Shown: positions 1 to 10,975 of the stretch, piece by piece
Numbering within the stretch: position 1 is the stretch's first letter
How the letters are laid out: every line of letters starts with the position of its first letter
Origin: Natranaerobius thermophilus JW/NM-WN-LF
GTDB taxonomy: Bacteria > Bacillota > Natranaerobiia > Natranaerobiales > Natranaerobiaceae
Assembly (NCBI RefSeq): GCF_000020005.1
Contig: NC_010718.1
Location: 315,001 to 379,000 of the forward strand
Length of the DNA stretch: 64,000 bases
Direction of reading: 5' to 3'
Made by a program: the position numbers and the translations under genes
The notes under the pieces: generated by a model
What the model saw: the letters and a program-made list of their open reading frames with translations, nothing else
What the model was told of the DNA's origin: nothing
The model's database searches: none

Positions 1-1972
<1,972 letters not shown>

Positions 1973-2098
1973 CTCTATTCTCAATGTGCAGTCTTCAAAG
2001 AACAAACTTAAGTTTAAATAAATAGTTCTAGGTTTACAACTGGAATATTTACTTAAGCTTGAGATTAAAATTTTAAATTTGATTAAAGTCTAAAGTAA

Positions 2099-2217
2099 GC
2101 CCGGTGAAAATTGCGGAGGGGCCACACCTGTTCCCATGCCGAACACAGTAGTTAAGTCCTCCAGCGCCTATGGTACTGGGAGCGTGAGCTCCTGGGAGAG
2201 TAGGTCTTCGCCGGGCT
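2099..2217 (+). rRNA. rrf: 5S ribosomal RNA
   Basis: A segment of about 119 nt whose ends GCCCGGTG and CGCCGGGC form the terminal helix. The conserved 5S core CCGAACACAGTAGTTAAG lies inside. It sits about 125 bp after the 23S gene and just before tRNA-Asn, as expected in an rrn operon. Ends may be off by one or two bases. Confidence 0.97.
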
Positions 2218-2228
2218 TTAATAAACGC

Positions 2229-2303
2229 TCCTCAGTAGCTCAGCGGTAGAGCGACCGGCTGTTAACCGGTAGGTCGCAGGTTCAAATCCTGCCTGGGGAG
2301 CCA
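2229..2303 (+). tRNA. tRNA-Asn (GTT anticodon)
   Basis: The sequence folds as a cloverleaf. The seven-base acceptor arm pairs TCCTCAG with CTGGGGA, with one T-G wobble. The anticodon loop reads CTGTTAA, giving anticodon GTT for asparagine, and the T-loop TTCAAAT is present. The CCA end is encoded (2301-2303). It lies 11 bp after the 5S gene and is co-transcribed with the rrn operon. Confidence 0.97.
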
Positions 2304-2352
2304 TATTTATTAACAATTAACCCTTAATAAAATAATCGATTTTTGCTATACT

Positions 2353-2377
2353 AAGACCTATAAAGGTCTTTTTTTTT
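2353..2377 (+). terminator. Intrinsic terminator of the rrn operon
   Basis: The stem AAGACC (2353-2358) pairs with GGTCTT (2365-2370) over a six-base loop and runs into nine T residues. It is the first terminator after tRNA-Asn and separates the rRNA operon from glutaminase. Confidence 0.85.
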
Positions 2378-2498
2378 ATATAATAGTGTGCAATTAGCTG
2401 CAATAACAGGACGTAATTTGCTGATCTTTTTTAAGGATGAATAGCTGATCAAGAACTATAATTCGACTACTTAAAATTAAGATAGAATGGGGGATTAT

Positions 2499-3425
2499 AT
2501 GATTAATAATGTTAATCAGGAGATATTAAGGGCATTTGTAGAAAATAATCGTCCCTTGGCCCATGATGGTAGATTACCAACTTATATTCCTGCATTAATG
2601 AATGCAAATAAGCAAGACTTTGGAATACATATAACTGAACTCGATGGAAATTCACATTACTATGGGTCTTTTCAAATACCATTCACTGTTCAAAGTATTT
2701 CGAAAATAATAACTTTAGCTATGGCAATTATGGATAATGGAGAAGAATTAGTTTTTAGTAGGGTAGGGATGGAGCCTACTGAAGATAAATTTAACTCCAT
2801 ATTACCATTAGAAATGAGTTCTGCTTATCCACCAAATCCAATGATCAATGCGGGTGCAATTGTTGTAACATCATTGATAAAAGGTAGAACAGCAGGCGAA
2901 CAATTTGAACGAATTCTTGACTTTACCAGGGCACTTGCTGATAATAAAAACATTCAAGTCGATGAAAATGCTTTTTTATCTGAAAGAGAAACAGGAAATA
3001 TGAACAGGTCCCTTGCCTATTATTTGAAGGATGCCAATGTTATTAATGGGAATGTAGAAGAGATTTTAGAAACTTACTTCCGACATTGTTCTATTTTAGT
3101 AACTGCCGAAGATTTAAGTAGAATAGCTTATATTTTCGCTAATGACGGAAAAGATATAGAAGGAAAACAGCTGATACCTGCCAAGGTATGTAAAATTGTC
3201 CGCGCAATTATGGCCATGAGTGGTTTCTATGATGAATCTGGTGAATTTGCTGTTAGGGTTGGTATCCCTGCTAAAAGTGGTGTTGGAGGTGGAATTATTG
3301 GAGTAGTTCCCGGTTATATGGGTATAGGTCTATACGGTCCAGCCTTAAATAATAAAGGTACAAGTATAGTTGGCTTTAATGTCCTGGAGGAATTAACAAG
3401 TTATTTACAAGTTGGAATTTATTAA
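2499..3425 (+). CDS. glsA: Glutaminase
   Basis: Hydrolyses L-glutamine to glutamate and ammonia in the cytoplasm. The protein of 308 residues has the length and motifs of the serine-dependent beta-lactamase-fold glutaminase family (PF04960): the SxxK-type motif in QSISKII, the asparagine-rich NPMINAGAI segment, and a glycine-rich C-terminal stretch AKSGVGGGIIG. I chose ATG 2499 because a GGGGG block at 2489-2493 lies five bases upstream. ATG 2487 is in frame and would overlap that block. The gene stands alone after the rrn terminator and is followed 36 bp later by acpS. Function is well supported; the substrate is taken from family knowledge. Confidence 0.93.
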   Translation: MINNVNQEILRAFVENNRPLAHDGRLPTYIPALMNANKQDFGIHITELDGNSHYYGSFQIPFTVQSISKIITLAMAIMDNGEELVFSRVGMEPTEDKFNSILPLEMSSAYPPNPMINAGAIVVTSLIKGRTAGEQFERILDFTRALADNKNIQVDENAFLSERETGNMNRSLAYYLKDANVINGNVEEILETYFRHCSILVTAEDLSRIAYIFANDGKDIEGKQLIPAKVCKIVRAIMAMSGFYDESGEFAVRVGIPAKSGVGGGIIGVVPGYMGIGLYGPALNNKGTSIVGFNVLEELTSYLQVGIY

Positions 3426-3461
3426 TTAGTATTGTTTAATGATATTTGGGGAGGTAAGCGT

Positions 3462-3839
3462 GTGATAATAGGATTAGGTGTAGATATCATAGAGATTGCT
3501 AGGATCAAAAAAGTATATAATAAATTTCCCTGGAAATTTGTAAATAAACTTTTTTCTGATAGGGAGCAAAAAAAGCTTATGACTTTACATAATCCAAATG
3601 AATACATATCAGGTCGTTTTGCTGCCAAAGAGGCAGTTGCTAAAGCTTTTGGAACGGGAATAGGCCAAGTTAGATGGAAAGATATCGAAATTTTAACTGC
3701 TGATGAAGGATATCCAGTTGTAAATTTACACGGCGAGGCTTTAAATAAAGCCGAGGAATTGGGAGTAACAAAAGTTTATTTATCTATTTCACATTCTAAA
3801 ACTTCAGCAGTTGCCAATGCCATTTTATGGAGTGATTAA
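3462..3839 (+). CDS. acpS: Holo-[acyl-carrier-protein] synthase
   Basis: Transfers the 4'-phosphopantetheine arm from coenzyme A to apo acyl carrier protein, activating it for fatty acid synthesis. The N-terminal GLGVDIIEIARI carries the magnesium-binding aspartate, and GRFAAKEAVAKAFGTG carries the conserved glutamate and lysine. The C-terminal LSISHSKTSAVANAI is also typical. Start GTG 3462 gives 125 residues, the usual AcpS size, and follows GGGGAGG (3448-3454) by seven bases; an upstream in-frame TTG has no such site. In Bacillus acpS lies next to the ydcC and alr genes. Here the isc operon, nnr and a CBS gene lie between them. Confidence 0.95.
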   Translation: MIIGLGVDIIEIARIKKVYNKFPWKFVNKLFSDREQKKLMTLHNPNEYISGRFAAKEAVAKAFGTGIGQVRWKDIEILTADEGYPVVNLHGEALNKAEELGVTKVYLSISHSKTSAVANAILWSD

Positions 3840-3882
3840 GTTAAACTTGACAATTATTAAACAAAACTATAAAATGGAAACA

Positions 3883-3914
3883 AATCCTAACTAAAGAGGT
3901 CGGGATTATTTTTT
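3883..3914 (+). terminator. Terminator after acpS
   Basis: AATCCTAAC (3883-3891) pairs with GTCGGGATT (3899-3907), with one G-T pair and one mismatch, over a seven-base loop, followed by ATTTTTT. It closes the glsA-acpS stretch before the isc operon. Confidence 0.65.
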
Positions 3915-3937
3915 AAACTAAAACCCTAGTATTAAGC

Positions 3938-3966
3938 TAGACATTTTACACAAAATGTTGGATTAT
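3938..3966 (+). promoter_or_regulatory. Candidate isc promoter with palindromic operator
   Basis: TAGACA (3938-3943) and GATTAT (3961-3966) are 17 bases apart. Between and over them lies the inverted repeat ACATTTT-ACAC-AAAATGT (3941-3958). Rrf2-family IscR proteins repress their own operon from such sites, so this is a plausible autoregulatory operator. The promoter elements match the consensus only moderately. Confidence 0.5.
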
Positions 3967-4019
3967 TATAAAAAAATGTGGAAAACTAAGTTCAGCCGAG
4001 AAGAAAGGTGTGTGTGAAT

Positions 4020-4475
4020 GTGAAACTGTCTACTAAAGGAGAATATGGAGTAAGGGCTTTAGTCCATTTAGCATGTAATTACAATGAAGGCCCTATTTCC
4101 CTGAGAGAAATAAGCAAAATAGAGGATATATCCTACCAATATTTGGAACAAATTTTTTTAGATCTCAGAAGAAATTCCTTGGTTTTAAGTGTTCGAGGTG
4201 CAAAAGGTGGTTATACTCTTGCAAGTCACCCAAAAGAAATTACAGTCGGAGATGTTATCAGGGCTGTAGAAGGCCCCATTGCACCAGTTAGTTGTGTGGC
4301 CAAGTCAACAAATAGCGAAAATACTGAATGTGATAGGTCATCAACATGTGCTCCCAGAGGAGTATGGTTGGAATTGAGAGATAGAATATCTGAAGTATTA
4401 GATGAATTCACCTTGCAAGATCTAGCCGTTACAGATAATGATATCGAAAAATTAAGGGGGGAACATAATGAATAA
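4020..4475 (+). CDS. iscR: Rrf2-family iron-sulfur regulator IscR
   Basis: Predicted Fe-S sensing transcription factor that controls cluster assembly genes. The N-terminus KLSTKGEYGVRALVHLA is the Rrf2 signature, followed by a winged helix-turn-helix with ISYQYLEQIF. Three cysteines toward the C-terminus (PVSC, TEC and STC contexts) match the Fe-S ligands of IscR in order. GTG 4020 gives the family's usual N-terminus; GTG 4014 and 4008 are in frame, and AAGAAAGG (4001-4008) would serve 4014 or 4020. The stop overlaps the iscS start by eight bases, indicating coupled translation in an iscR-iscS-iscU operon. Confidence 0.92.
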   Translation: MKLSTKGEYGVRALVHLACNYNEGPISLREISKIEDISYQYLEQIFLDLRRNSLVLSVRGAKGGYTLASHPKEITVGDVIRAVEGPIAPVSCVAKSTNSENTECDRSSTCAPRGVWLELRDRISEVLDEFTLQDLAVTDNDIEKLRGEHNE

Positions 4476-5646
4476 AATTTATCTTGATCATGGAGCTACA
4501 ACTCCTATGCGTGAAGAAGTATTTGAAACAATGAAACCATATTTACAGGATAATTTCGGAAATCCTTCCAGTATCCACAGCTTTGGAAGAGAAGTGAGAA
4601 AGGCAGTTGACGAGGCTAGAGAACAAGTGGCCAATGCCATTAATGCTCAACCAGAGGAGATTATTTTTACTTCTGGTGGCACAGAATCGGATAATTTAGC
4701 TATTCAAGGTGTTATTGAAAAAATAGGAGATAAAGGAAATCATATAATTACTACTCAGATTGAGCATCATGCTGTCTTAGATACTTGTGAAGCAATGGAG
4801 GAAAAGGGATATAAAGTCACCTACTTACCAGTTGATAAATATGGTCTGGTTAATCCCAAGGACTTACAAGAAGCCATCAATGAAGACACTGTTTTAATTA
4901 CTATCATGCATGGTAATAACGAGGTTGGAACTATTCAGCCAATCAAAGAACTGGCTGAAATAGCTAAAGATAATGATGTTTATTTCCATACAGATGCAGT
5001 TCAGACAGTAGGGAATATCCCAATCGATGTTCAAGACTTGGGGATAGATATGTTAACTCTTTCAGCCCATAAATTTTACGGACCCAAGGGAATTGGCGCT
5101 TTATATATCAAAAAAGGCACTAAATTACAGAGAGTAGTACACGGAGGGGCTCAAGAACGAAAAATCAGGCCAGGAACGGAAAATGTTCCAGGAATTGTAG
5201 GTTTAGGTAAAGCAATAGAATTAGCCACTGAAGAATTAGATACTAAAGGAAAACACATTCAAAAATTACGAGACAAATTAATTGAAGGTCTTTCTAAAGT
5301 AGAAGATAGTCGCTTGAATGGACACCCTGAACGCAGACTTCCCAATAATGTCAATATGAGTTTTGAATATATAGAAGGTGAATCCCTGTTATTAAACCTT
5401 GATATGAAGGGGATTGCAGCTTCTAGTGGATCTGCTTGTACTTCTGGTTCTCTTGATCCGTCCCATGTGTTAATGGCAATGGGTTTAAGTCATCAAACTG
5501 CTCATGGTTCTCTTAGATTGACATTAGGTAGAGATAATACCGAAGAGGAAATTGATTATGTCATCGAAGCTGTTCCTGAAATAGTCAACAGATTAAGGGA
5601 TATGTCTTCCATTTGGAAGGGTAAAGAAGCTAATTACAGTAATTAA
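4468..5646 (+). CDS. iscS: Cysteine desulfurase
   Basis: Pyridoxal-phosphate enzyme that removes sulfur from cysteine, forming alanine and an enzyme-bound persulfide that feeds Fe-S cluster and other thio-compound synthesis. It starts IYLDHGATTP as the NifS/IscS family does. The PLP lysine lies in LSAHKFYGPKG and the cofactor-contacting HTDAVQ is present. The catalytic cysteine lies in SSGSACTSGSLDPS, a loop typical of the IscS/NifS group. Length (392) is normal. It sits between the Rrf2 regulator and the scaffold gene, so its main partner should be the IscU encoded 14 bp downstream. Confidence 0.95.
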   Translation: MNKIYLDHGATTPMREEVFETMKPYLQDNFGNPSSIHSFGREVRKAVDEAREQVANAINAQPEEIIFTSGGTESDNLAIQGVIEKIGDKGNHIITTQIEHHAVLDTCEAMEEKGYKVTYLPVDKYGLVNPKDLQEAINEDTVLITIMHGNNEVGTIQPIKELAEIAKDNDVYFHTDAVQTVGNIPIDVQDLGIDMLTLSAHKFYGPKGIGALYIKKGTKLQRVVHGGAQERKIRPGTENVPGIVGLGKAIELATEELDTKGKHIQKLRDKLIEGLSKVEDSRLNGHPERRLPNNVNMSFEYIEGESLLLNLDMKGIAASSGSACTSGSLDPSHVLMAMGLSHQTAHGSLRLTLGRDNTEEEIDYVIEAVPEIVNRLRDMSSIWKGKEANYSN

Positions 5647-5660
5647 TGGAGGGATGATAG

Positions 5661-6074
5661 ATGTATAATGAGAAAGTGATGGACCATTTTCAAAATCCGA
5701 GGAATGTGGGAGAGGTAGAAAGCCCTGATGGGGTTGGTGAAGTAGGAAATGTAACTTGTGGAGATATTATGAGGATTAGCATTAAAGTTAATAACAATGA
5801 AGAAATAGAAGATATTAAATTTAAAACTTTTGGATGCGGAGCAGCTATTGCTACAAGCAGCATAGTAACTGAAATGGCAAAAGGAAAGCATATTAATGAA
5901 GCTAGAGATATTAAGAATAAGGATGTAGCTGATGAATTAGATGGTTTACCAAAAAATAAGCTCCACTGTTCTAATTTGGCTGCTGATGCTCTAACTAAGG
6001 CCATTAAAAATTATTTGGGAGAAGAAGATGACGAAGAACAAGAACATGAAGACGAATCCAATGAAACCCAGTAA
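5661..6074 (+). CDS. iscU: Iron-sulfur cluster scaffold IscU/NifU N-domain
   Basis: Scaffold on which new Fe-S clusters are built from iron and IscS-derived sulfur. The three invariant cysteines appear in order in NVTCGD, FGCGAA and KLHCSN, with the aspartate after the first. The start MYNEKVMDHFQNPRNVG is characteristic. The protein has 137 residues; the final twenty or so are a strongly acidic tail unlike the usual end and probably disordered. The gene ends the isc operon, just before a terminator. No hscA, hscB or ferredoxin gene follows, as in many Firmicutes. Confidence 0.94.
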   Translation: MYNEKVMDHFQNPRNVGEVESPDGVGEVGNVTCGDIMRISIKVNNNEEIEDIKFKTFGCGAAIATSSIVTEMAKGKHINEARDIKNKDVADELDGLPKNKLHCSNLAADALTKAIKNYLGEEDDEEQEHEDESNETQ

Positions 6075-6155
6075 AATCCATAAATTAATCTGAGTCAATA
6101 TAAAATGAGATAGTATATGATAAATTAATTTCCATATTTTCCACTAAATACAAGG

Positions 6156-6190
6156 AGTCCCTGCCTAAAAAGCAGGGACTATCTGTTTTT
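6156..6190 (+). terminator. Terminator of the isc operon
   Basis: A perfect nine-base stem, AGTCCCTGC (6156-6164) with GCAGGGACT (6172-6180), with a seven-base loop, followed by ATCTGTTTTTT. It ends the iscR-iscS-iscU transcript. Confidence 0.9.
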
Positions 6191-6284
6191 TGGAGAAGTA
6201 TTAATTAAGCCATTCTTACCGTAGTTAACTGTATATTTATACTCTTTAAATAAGTGATCTAAACTTAATGTTAGGAGGTTTTTC

Positions 6285-7886
6285 ATGCTAAAGGTTGTAT
6301 CTCCAGAGGAAATGGCTCAAATTGATAAAATGGCCATAGATGAGGGTAGAATTCCCGGGATAGTTCTGATGGAAAATGCCGCTACTGCCGTTACTAATGT
6401 AGTCCTAAATTTCTTAAACAACATGAAGGCCGACTATAATCAAACTCAGGTCACTGTTTTAGCCGGGATTGGAAATAACGGTGGGGATGGATTTGCAGTA
6501 GCTCGACAGCTGGCCATGAAAGAAATTAATGTTAGCTTGGTTTTAATCGGTAAGGCCGATAAACTTTCAGGAGATGCCCTGACAAATTGGGAAATTATCA
6601 AGCATAGAGATGACATTAAAATACATACAATAGACCAAAGAAGTACGGATAATTTAACTTCTCTGAACAATCTAATTATTGAATCAGATATTATCCTTGA
6701 TGCATTACTCGGTACAGGTTTAGCAGGTGCACCTAAAGAACCATTTAATACCTGTATTCAAATTGCCAACCAAAGTAGAAGAAAAGATTGTCTAACTATC
6801 AGTGTAGATATTCCTTCAGGGGTTTCTGGCTCAGGAGGAGAAGTTGATGGTAATGCCGTCATGGCAGATATAACAGTAACCTTCGCTCAACCAAAAACAG
6901 GTTTATTATTTTATCCAGGAGCCCATTTTACTGGAGAATTACTGACTGTGCCTATAGGGATTCCCAATTGGATTGTAACGAAAAACGAATCACAAAATTA
7001 TCTAGTCACCGAAGGTAGTGCGGCTAACCTACTTCCACAGCGCTTGCCTGATACCCATAAAGGTCATTATGGTAGAGTGACTATTATAGCAGGTTCTAGC
7101 CATATGTTGGGTGCTGGGGTATTAGTATCAATGGCCGCTGTAAAAAGTGGATCTGGACTCGTTACATGGGCTGTACCTGAATCAGAAGAAAGAACGGCTC
7201 AATCAAAAGTAGGTTCAGAAGTTATGACTTGGTGTTTACCATCAAAGGACGGTGTCTTAGCACAACAAGTCCACGAAAAATTAGAAAAAACTGTCACTGG
7301 TTTAGAACACGGTCCAGATGTTATGGCTGTGGGTCCAGGCCTGGGGACGGAAAAAGGAACTGAAGAAGTTGTAAAAAAAGCTCTGTTAGATTTTAACACT
7401 TCCCTTGTATTGGATGCAGATGGCTTAAATGTTTTAGTGGGGAATACTAATTGGCTTAGTAGTTCTGCTACACCTAAAGTTCTAACACCACACATTGGAG
7501 AATATAGTCGGTTAATAGATAAATCAATAGATGAAATTAAATCTAATCCAATAAATCTGGTGACACAAAGTGCTCAGGAATGGAATTCTGTTATCGTACT
7601 TAAAGGGACACCGACTATAATTGCTTCTCCCCATGGTAGTTCTTATATTGTATCCACCAGTAATTCCGGGATGGCAACGGGAGGTAGTGGTGACGTATTA
7701 ACAGGTATCATTACTTCTTTAATTGGTCAAGGTTTGACTGTTGAAGAAGGTGCCATTCTTGGTGTATATCTCCATAAAATTGCTGGTGAAAAAGCTAGAT
7801 CCCAAAGTGGAGAAGCAAGTATGACAGCAACTGATCTGTGGAATTCATTACCAGATGCATTTCAATATCTTAACGATAAAAGTTAA
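6285..7886 (+). CDS. nnr: Bifunctional NAD(P)H-hydrate epimerase / dehydratase
   Basis: Repairs damaged nicotinamide cofactors: the N-terminal domain interconverts the R and S forms of NAD(P)H hydrate and the C-terminal domain dehydrates the S form using ADP. Residues 1-220 hold the YjeF epimerase fold (MENAATAV, GIGNNGGDGFAVARQL, VSVDIPSGV-like SVDIPSGVSGSGG). Residues 240-533 hold the ribokinase-like dehydratase fold (GHYGRVTIIAGS, LVLDADGLN, and NSGMATGGSGDVLTGII). Length 533 matches the fused family. The start follows TTAGGAGG closely. In Bacillus and Clostridium this gene also lies near acpS and alr, supporting the assignment. Confidence 0.95.
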   Translation: MLKVVSPEEMAQIDKMAIDEGRIPGIVLMENAATAVTNVVLNFLNNMKADYNQTQVTVLAGIGNNGGDGFAVARQLAMKEINVSLVLIGKADKLSGDALTNWEIIKHRDDIKIHTIDQRSTDNLTSLNNLIIESDIILDALLGTGLAGAPKEPFNTCIQIANQSRRKDCLTISVDIPSGVSGSGGEVDGNAVMADITVTFAQPKTGLLFYPGAHFTGELLTVPIGIPNWIVTKNESQNYLVTEGSAANLLPQRLPDTHKGHYGRVTIIAGSSHMLGAGVLVSMAAVKSGSGLVTWAVPESEERTAQSKVGSEVMTWCLPSKDGVLAQQVHEKLEKTVTGLEHGPDVMAVGPGLGTEKGTEEVVKKALLDFNTSLVLDADGLNVLVGNTNWLSSSATPKVLTPHIGEYSRLIDKSIDEIKSNPINLVTQSAQEWNSVIVLKGTPTIIASPHGSSYIVSTSNSGMATGGSGDVLTGIITSLIGQGLTVEEGAILGVYLHKIAGEKARSQSGEASMTATDLWNSLPDAFQYLNDKS

Positions 7887-7951
7887 TCAGAGATTATTTT
7901 AAAAATATCAGTTTAAGAACGCCAAAAGATTACAAGAAAGGGGTTAATAAC

Positions 7952-8395
7952 ATGCGTGCAAAAGACATAATGTCAACGGATATAGTGACAGTTTCCCCTG
8001 AAAGTACTGTTGAGGAAGCTGCTAAACTTATGGCAGATAGGGAGATTAGCGGAATTCCAGTTATTAATTCACAAAATGACCTTGTTGGAATAATAACTGA
8101 AGGGGATTTACTTGGAAAACACAAACGGATTTCTCCTCCAGGATATATTGAATTTTTAGGTGGCATAGTCTTTACTGAAAGTCAGGATGAATTTTTTGAA
8201 CAACTTAGAAAATATGTAGCTACTCAAGTAAAGGATTTAATGTCTGACCAAGTTGTTACTGTTGGCCCTGAAGCTGGCATTGAGGAAATTGCTACTACTA
8301 TGGATCAAAAAAATGTAAAACGTTTGCCCGTAGTGGGAGAAGGAAAGTTGTTGGGAATAGTCAGCAGGGCTGACTTGCTGAAAGCTTTGCTATAG
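7952..8395 (+). CDS. CBS-domain pair protein
   Basis: A stand-alone protein of 147 residues made of two CBS domains (about 1-60 and 80-147). Both begin alike: RAKDIMSTDIVTVSPESTVEEA and VKDLMSDQVVTVGPEAGIEEI. CBS pairs bind adenine nucleotides and usually sense cell energy state, but no effector domain is present, so the partner is unknown. A short linker containing FLGGIVFTESQDEF separates the halves. It lies 65 bp after nnr and 16 bp before the lipoprotein gene, suggesting one operon. AAAGGGG precedes the start at a good distance. Confidence 0.85.
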   Translation: MRAKDIMSTDIVTVSPESTVEEAAKLMADREISGIPVINSQNDLVGIITEGDLLGKHKRISPPGYIEFLGGIVFTESQDEFFEQLRKYVATQVKDLMSDQVVTVGPEAGIEEIATTMDQKNVKRLPVVGEGKLLGIVSRADLLKALL

Positions 8396-8411
8396 ATCGG
8401 AGGTGGAACAA

Positions 8412-9488
8412 ATTCCTAGAGTGAAGGGAATATTTATACTTATTATAATCCCTGTAACTCTTATGGTAGTTACTACTTCTTGTCAAAAATTAACCACAGA
8501 GGAGCTACAAACTTGGTCTCAAGAAACTTTGGCTGATCTTGATGATTATTACCTAAGCGGACATTTAACGGTAGGAGAGGAAGGGGCAGAAAATTTACGT
8601 GACTACGCAGTTGAGGAAAGATATCTCCATCCTAATAAATTAAGAGTTGATATAACTGAAAAAAATCAAGCTACAGGAAGTCACCAAACCTTTATTGCCA
8701 AGAATGGAGAAATAGATATTTTCCACCGGGATTTAGAGGAACACTACCATATTTCGGAAGGGGATTTATCAAATAAGTTATCCTTTTTATTTATTAATTT
8801 TTTGGAATTAATGGCTGCAGGTGAATTGACCCCTGAGGTTGCCAGTCTTAAAGAAGGTTACAAACTTGAAGGTGTCTTTAAGGAATCGGGTCTTGGAACT
8901 TATAGATTATACCTGGATAAAGGGTTATATCCCGAAAAAATCCAATTATATCGAGAAGATAAATCTTCACCTTATCTAGAACTTGTTTATCAAGAAGTTA
9001 AGTGGAATCAATCTCACATAAGCCATACTGACTTTGATGAAAAGTTATTAGAAATGGCCTTTGAAGAACCTTTAGAGCCTAAATGTGAATTACATGAGTA
9101 TAAAAAGGAAAATTTGGATGAACTAGCACTTAACTTTGATCCCAAAGTACCAGAGTTAGATGATGAGTTTATTAAATCAATATACGCCTGTGAACATTCT
9201 GACTGGCTTTCTATGAGAATAATTGCTGAAGAAATAGAGGAAAAAATAGAGGAAGAGTATATTGTTACCCAGACCCTCCTAGAAAATAAAGATAAGGAGG
9301 ATCCAAGTATTTTATCCGATGAAGGTGATTATGAACACAAATCAAAAGAGAATGTAGATTTTTGGTTAGAAACAGTAGAAGACAAGAATATTATTTATTG
9401 GCGATATGGAGATATAAAATTTACAATTATAGGAGCTGAGGACGAAGAAAAAATGTTATCACTGGCAAAGAGTTTTGTAAGTAAGTAG
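8412..9488 (+). CDS. YdcC-like lipoprotein (LolA/DUF4367-like)
   Basis: Predicted membrane-anchored lipoprotein facing outward. A basic, hydrophobic leader (FILIIIPVTLMVV) ends at a cysteine in TTSC, an imperfect lipobox. The body resembles outer-membrane-lipoprotein-sorting-like proteins of Firmicutes, with FTIIGAEDEEKMLSLAKSF near the end as in DUF4367 domains. Its position directly before alr and ndoAI-ndoA matches Bacillus ydcC. The start is unusual: GGAGGT (8399-8404) is seven bases before an in-frame ATT at 8412, while GTG 8403 overlaps it and GTG 8421 is 16 bases away. I use ATT with caution. Biological role is unknown. Confidence 0.72.
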   Translation: MPRVKGIFILIIIPVTLMVVTTSCQKLTTEELQTWSQETLADLDDYYLSGHLTVGEEGAENLRDYAVEERYLHPNKLRVDITEKNQATGSHQTFIAKNGEIDIFHRDLEEHYHISEGDLSNKLSFLFINFLELMAAGELTPEVASLKEGYKLEGVFKESGLGTYRLYLDKGLYPEKIQLYREDKSSPYLELVYQEVKWNQSHISHTDFDEKLLEMAFEEPLEPKCELHEYKKENLDELALNFDPKVPELDDEFIKSIYACEHSDWLSMRIIAEEIEEKIEEEYIVTQTLLENKDKEDPSILSDEGDYEHKSKENVDFWLETVEDKNIIYWRYGDIKFTIIGAEDEEKMLSLAKSFVSK

Positions 9489-9519
9489 GTGGGCCTTTTT
9501 GGAGGTCCACTATTTTTTC
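9489..9519 (+). terminator. Terminator after the lipoprotein gene
   Basis: GTGGGCCT (9489-9496) pairs with AGGTCCAC (9503-9510), with one G-T pair, then TATTTTTTC. The stem begins at the base after the stop codon. Confidence 0.85.
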
Positions 9520-9659
9520 TGATTTAGTAGAATCTTTAAAAAATATATTTAAGGGAGGATAATTTTCTTTTACATTGAATATATTATTTAGGTGTAATTA
9601 ATTTGATTATTTACAGGACTACCTTTATAATTGTGCATAATGAGGTGTGAGGTGACAAT

Positions 9660-10832
9660 ATGTCTGAATCTATTCCTGTAAGACCGACTTTTTCTGAAAT
9701 TAACTTGGACAATCTTTCTTATAACTTTAATCGGATAAGAGAGCATGTGAACAATAAAAAAATCATGGGTATCATTAAAGCTGATGGTTATGGTCATGGA
9801 GCTGTTGAAATTGCCGAAGAACTATTGAATCAAGGTGTAGATTATTTAGGTGTAGCTATTTTAGACGAAGCTGTGGAACTAAGGAAAGCAGGAATCGCTG
9901 CTCCTATTTTAATTCTTGGCTATACACCTGTAGAGCATGTTGATGTATGTTTGAAATATGGTATCACTCCCACAATTTATACCTATGAAATGGCAGAAGC
10001 CCTTTCTCAAACCGCTAGAAAAATGGGGAAAACTGCCTTTGTTCACGTAAAAATTGATACAGGCATGGGTCGGATAGGAATAGCTCCAGAAAATAGTGCT
10101 GAGTTTGTCAAAAATATTAGCAAATTGCCATCCTTAGAAGTGGAAGGTGTTTTCACGCATTTTTCAGTAGCAGATGAGGAAGATAAGACTTATACACAAC
10201 AGCAAATCAATAGCTTTGAAAAAGCCTTAAAGATGTTAGAAGATGAAGGTATTGAAATTCCTCTAAAACATGCTGCTAACAGTCCTGCTACTATTGACTT
10301 GCCAGATGCATATTTTGATATGGTTAGGGTTGGACTAGCCTTATTCGGTTTATATCCTTCTCCGCACATGAAGGAAAAAATTTCACTAAAACCAGTAATG
10401 AGTCTTAAAACTCAAGTATCCCATGTGAAACAAGTTCCCAAGGGAACTTCTATAAGTTATGGTAGGAAGTTTATTACTGAAGATGAAAGTATTATTGGCA
10501 CATTACCAGTTGGTTATGCAGATGGCTTTACACGATTACTATCTAATATAGGTGAAGTCATAGTTAATGGTAAAAGAGTGCCCATTGTAGGAGCCATATG
10601 TATGGACCAATGCATGTTCCTAGGTGACGATGTACCGGAGATTGGAATCGGAGATGAAGTAGTTATTATTGGTGAACAAGATGGTACTCAAATTACAGTT
10701 GAGGATATAGCTGATAAACTAGGAACTATCAACTATGAAATAGTTACTATGGTGGACAAACGAGTGCCACGTTTATATCTAAAAAATGGCAAATTAATCA
10801 AAAAGAAATCTTTAAATAGCAAAATGTATTAG
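9660..10832 (+). CDS. alr: Alanine racemase
   Basis: PLP enzyme that interconverts L- and D-alanine, supplying D-alanine for peptidoglycan. The PLP lysine lies in IIKADGYGHGAVEIA. The substrate and catalytic tyrosine region is VGAICMDQCMF, and GRIGI and HAANSPATID are conserved. The length of 390 is normal, with a short basic C-terminal extension. ATG 9660 follows GTGAGGTG. It has its own upstream region after a terminator and precedes ndoAI-ndoA, as in Bacillus. Confidence 0.95.
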   Translation: MSESIPVRPTFSEINLDNLSYNFNRIREHVNNKKIMGIIKADGYGHGAVEIAEELLNQGVDYLGVAILDEAVELRKAGIAAPILILGYTPVEHVDVCLKYGITPTIYTYEMAEALSQTARKMGKTAFVHVKIDTGMGRIGIAPENSAEFVKNISKLPSLEVEGVFTHFSVADEEDKTYTQQQINSFEKALKMLEDEGIEIPLKHAANSPATIDLPDAYFDMVRVGLALFGLYPSPHMKEKISLKPVMSLKTQVSHVKQVPKGTSISYGRKFITEDESIIGTLPVGYADGFTRLLSNIGEVIVNGKRVPIVGAICMDQCMFLGDDVPEIGIGDEVVIIGEQDGTQITVEDIADKLGTINYEIVTMVDKRVPRLYLKNGKLIKKKSLNSKMY

Positions 10833-10975
10833 TTTGTAACAAAATGTGAATGCTAGTCTGTATAAGGCGCTATATTTTGTTGCATAATGATAATGAGCTA
10901 GTTATAATATTCCTTGTCCTTGTTTTGTATTTTTACGCTAGACAGGAGAGTTGTAGTTCCAGGAGGTGGGTTGAG

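Noticed and set aside
3847-3875. TTGACA-N17-TAAAAT as the main isc promoter
   Set aside because: It matches consensus well but is placed before a terminator at 3883-3914, which would stop the transcript before iscR.
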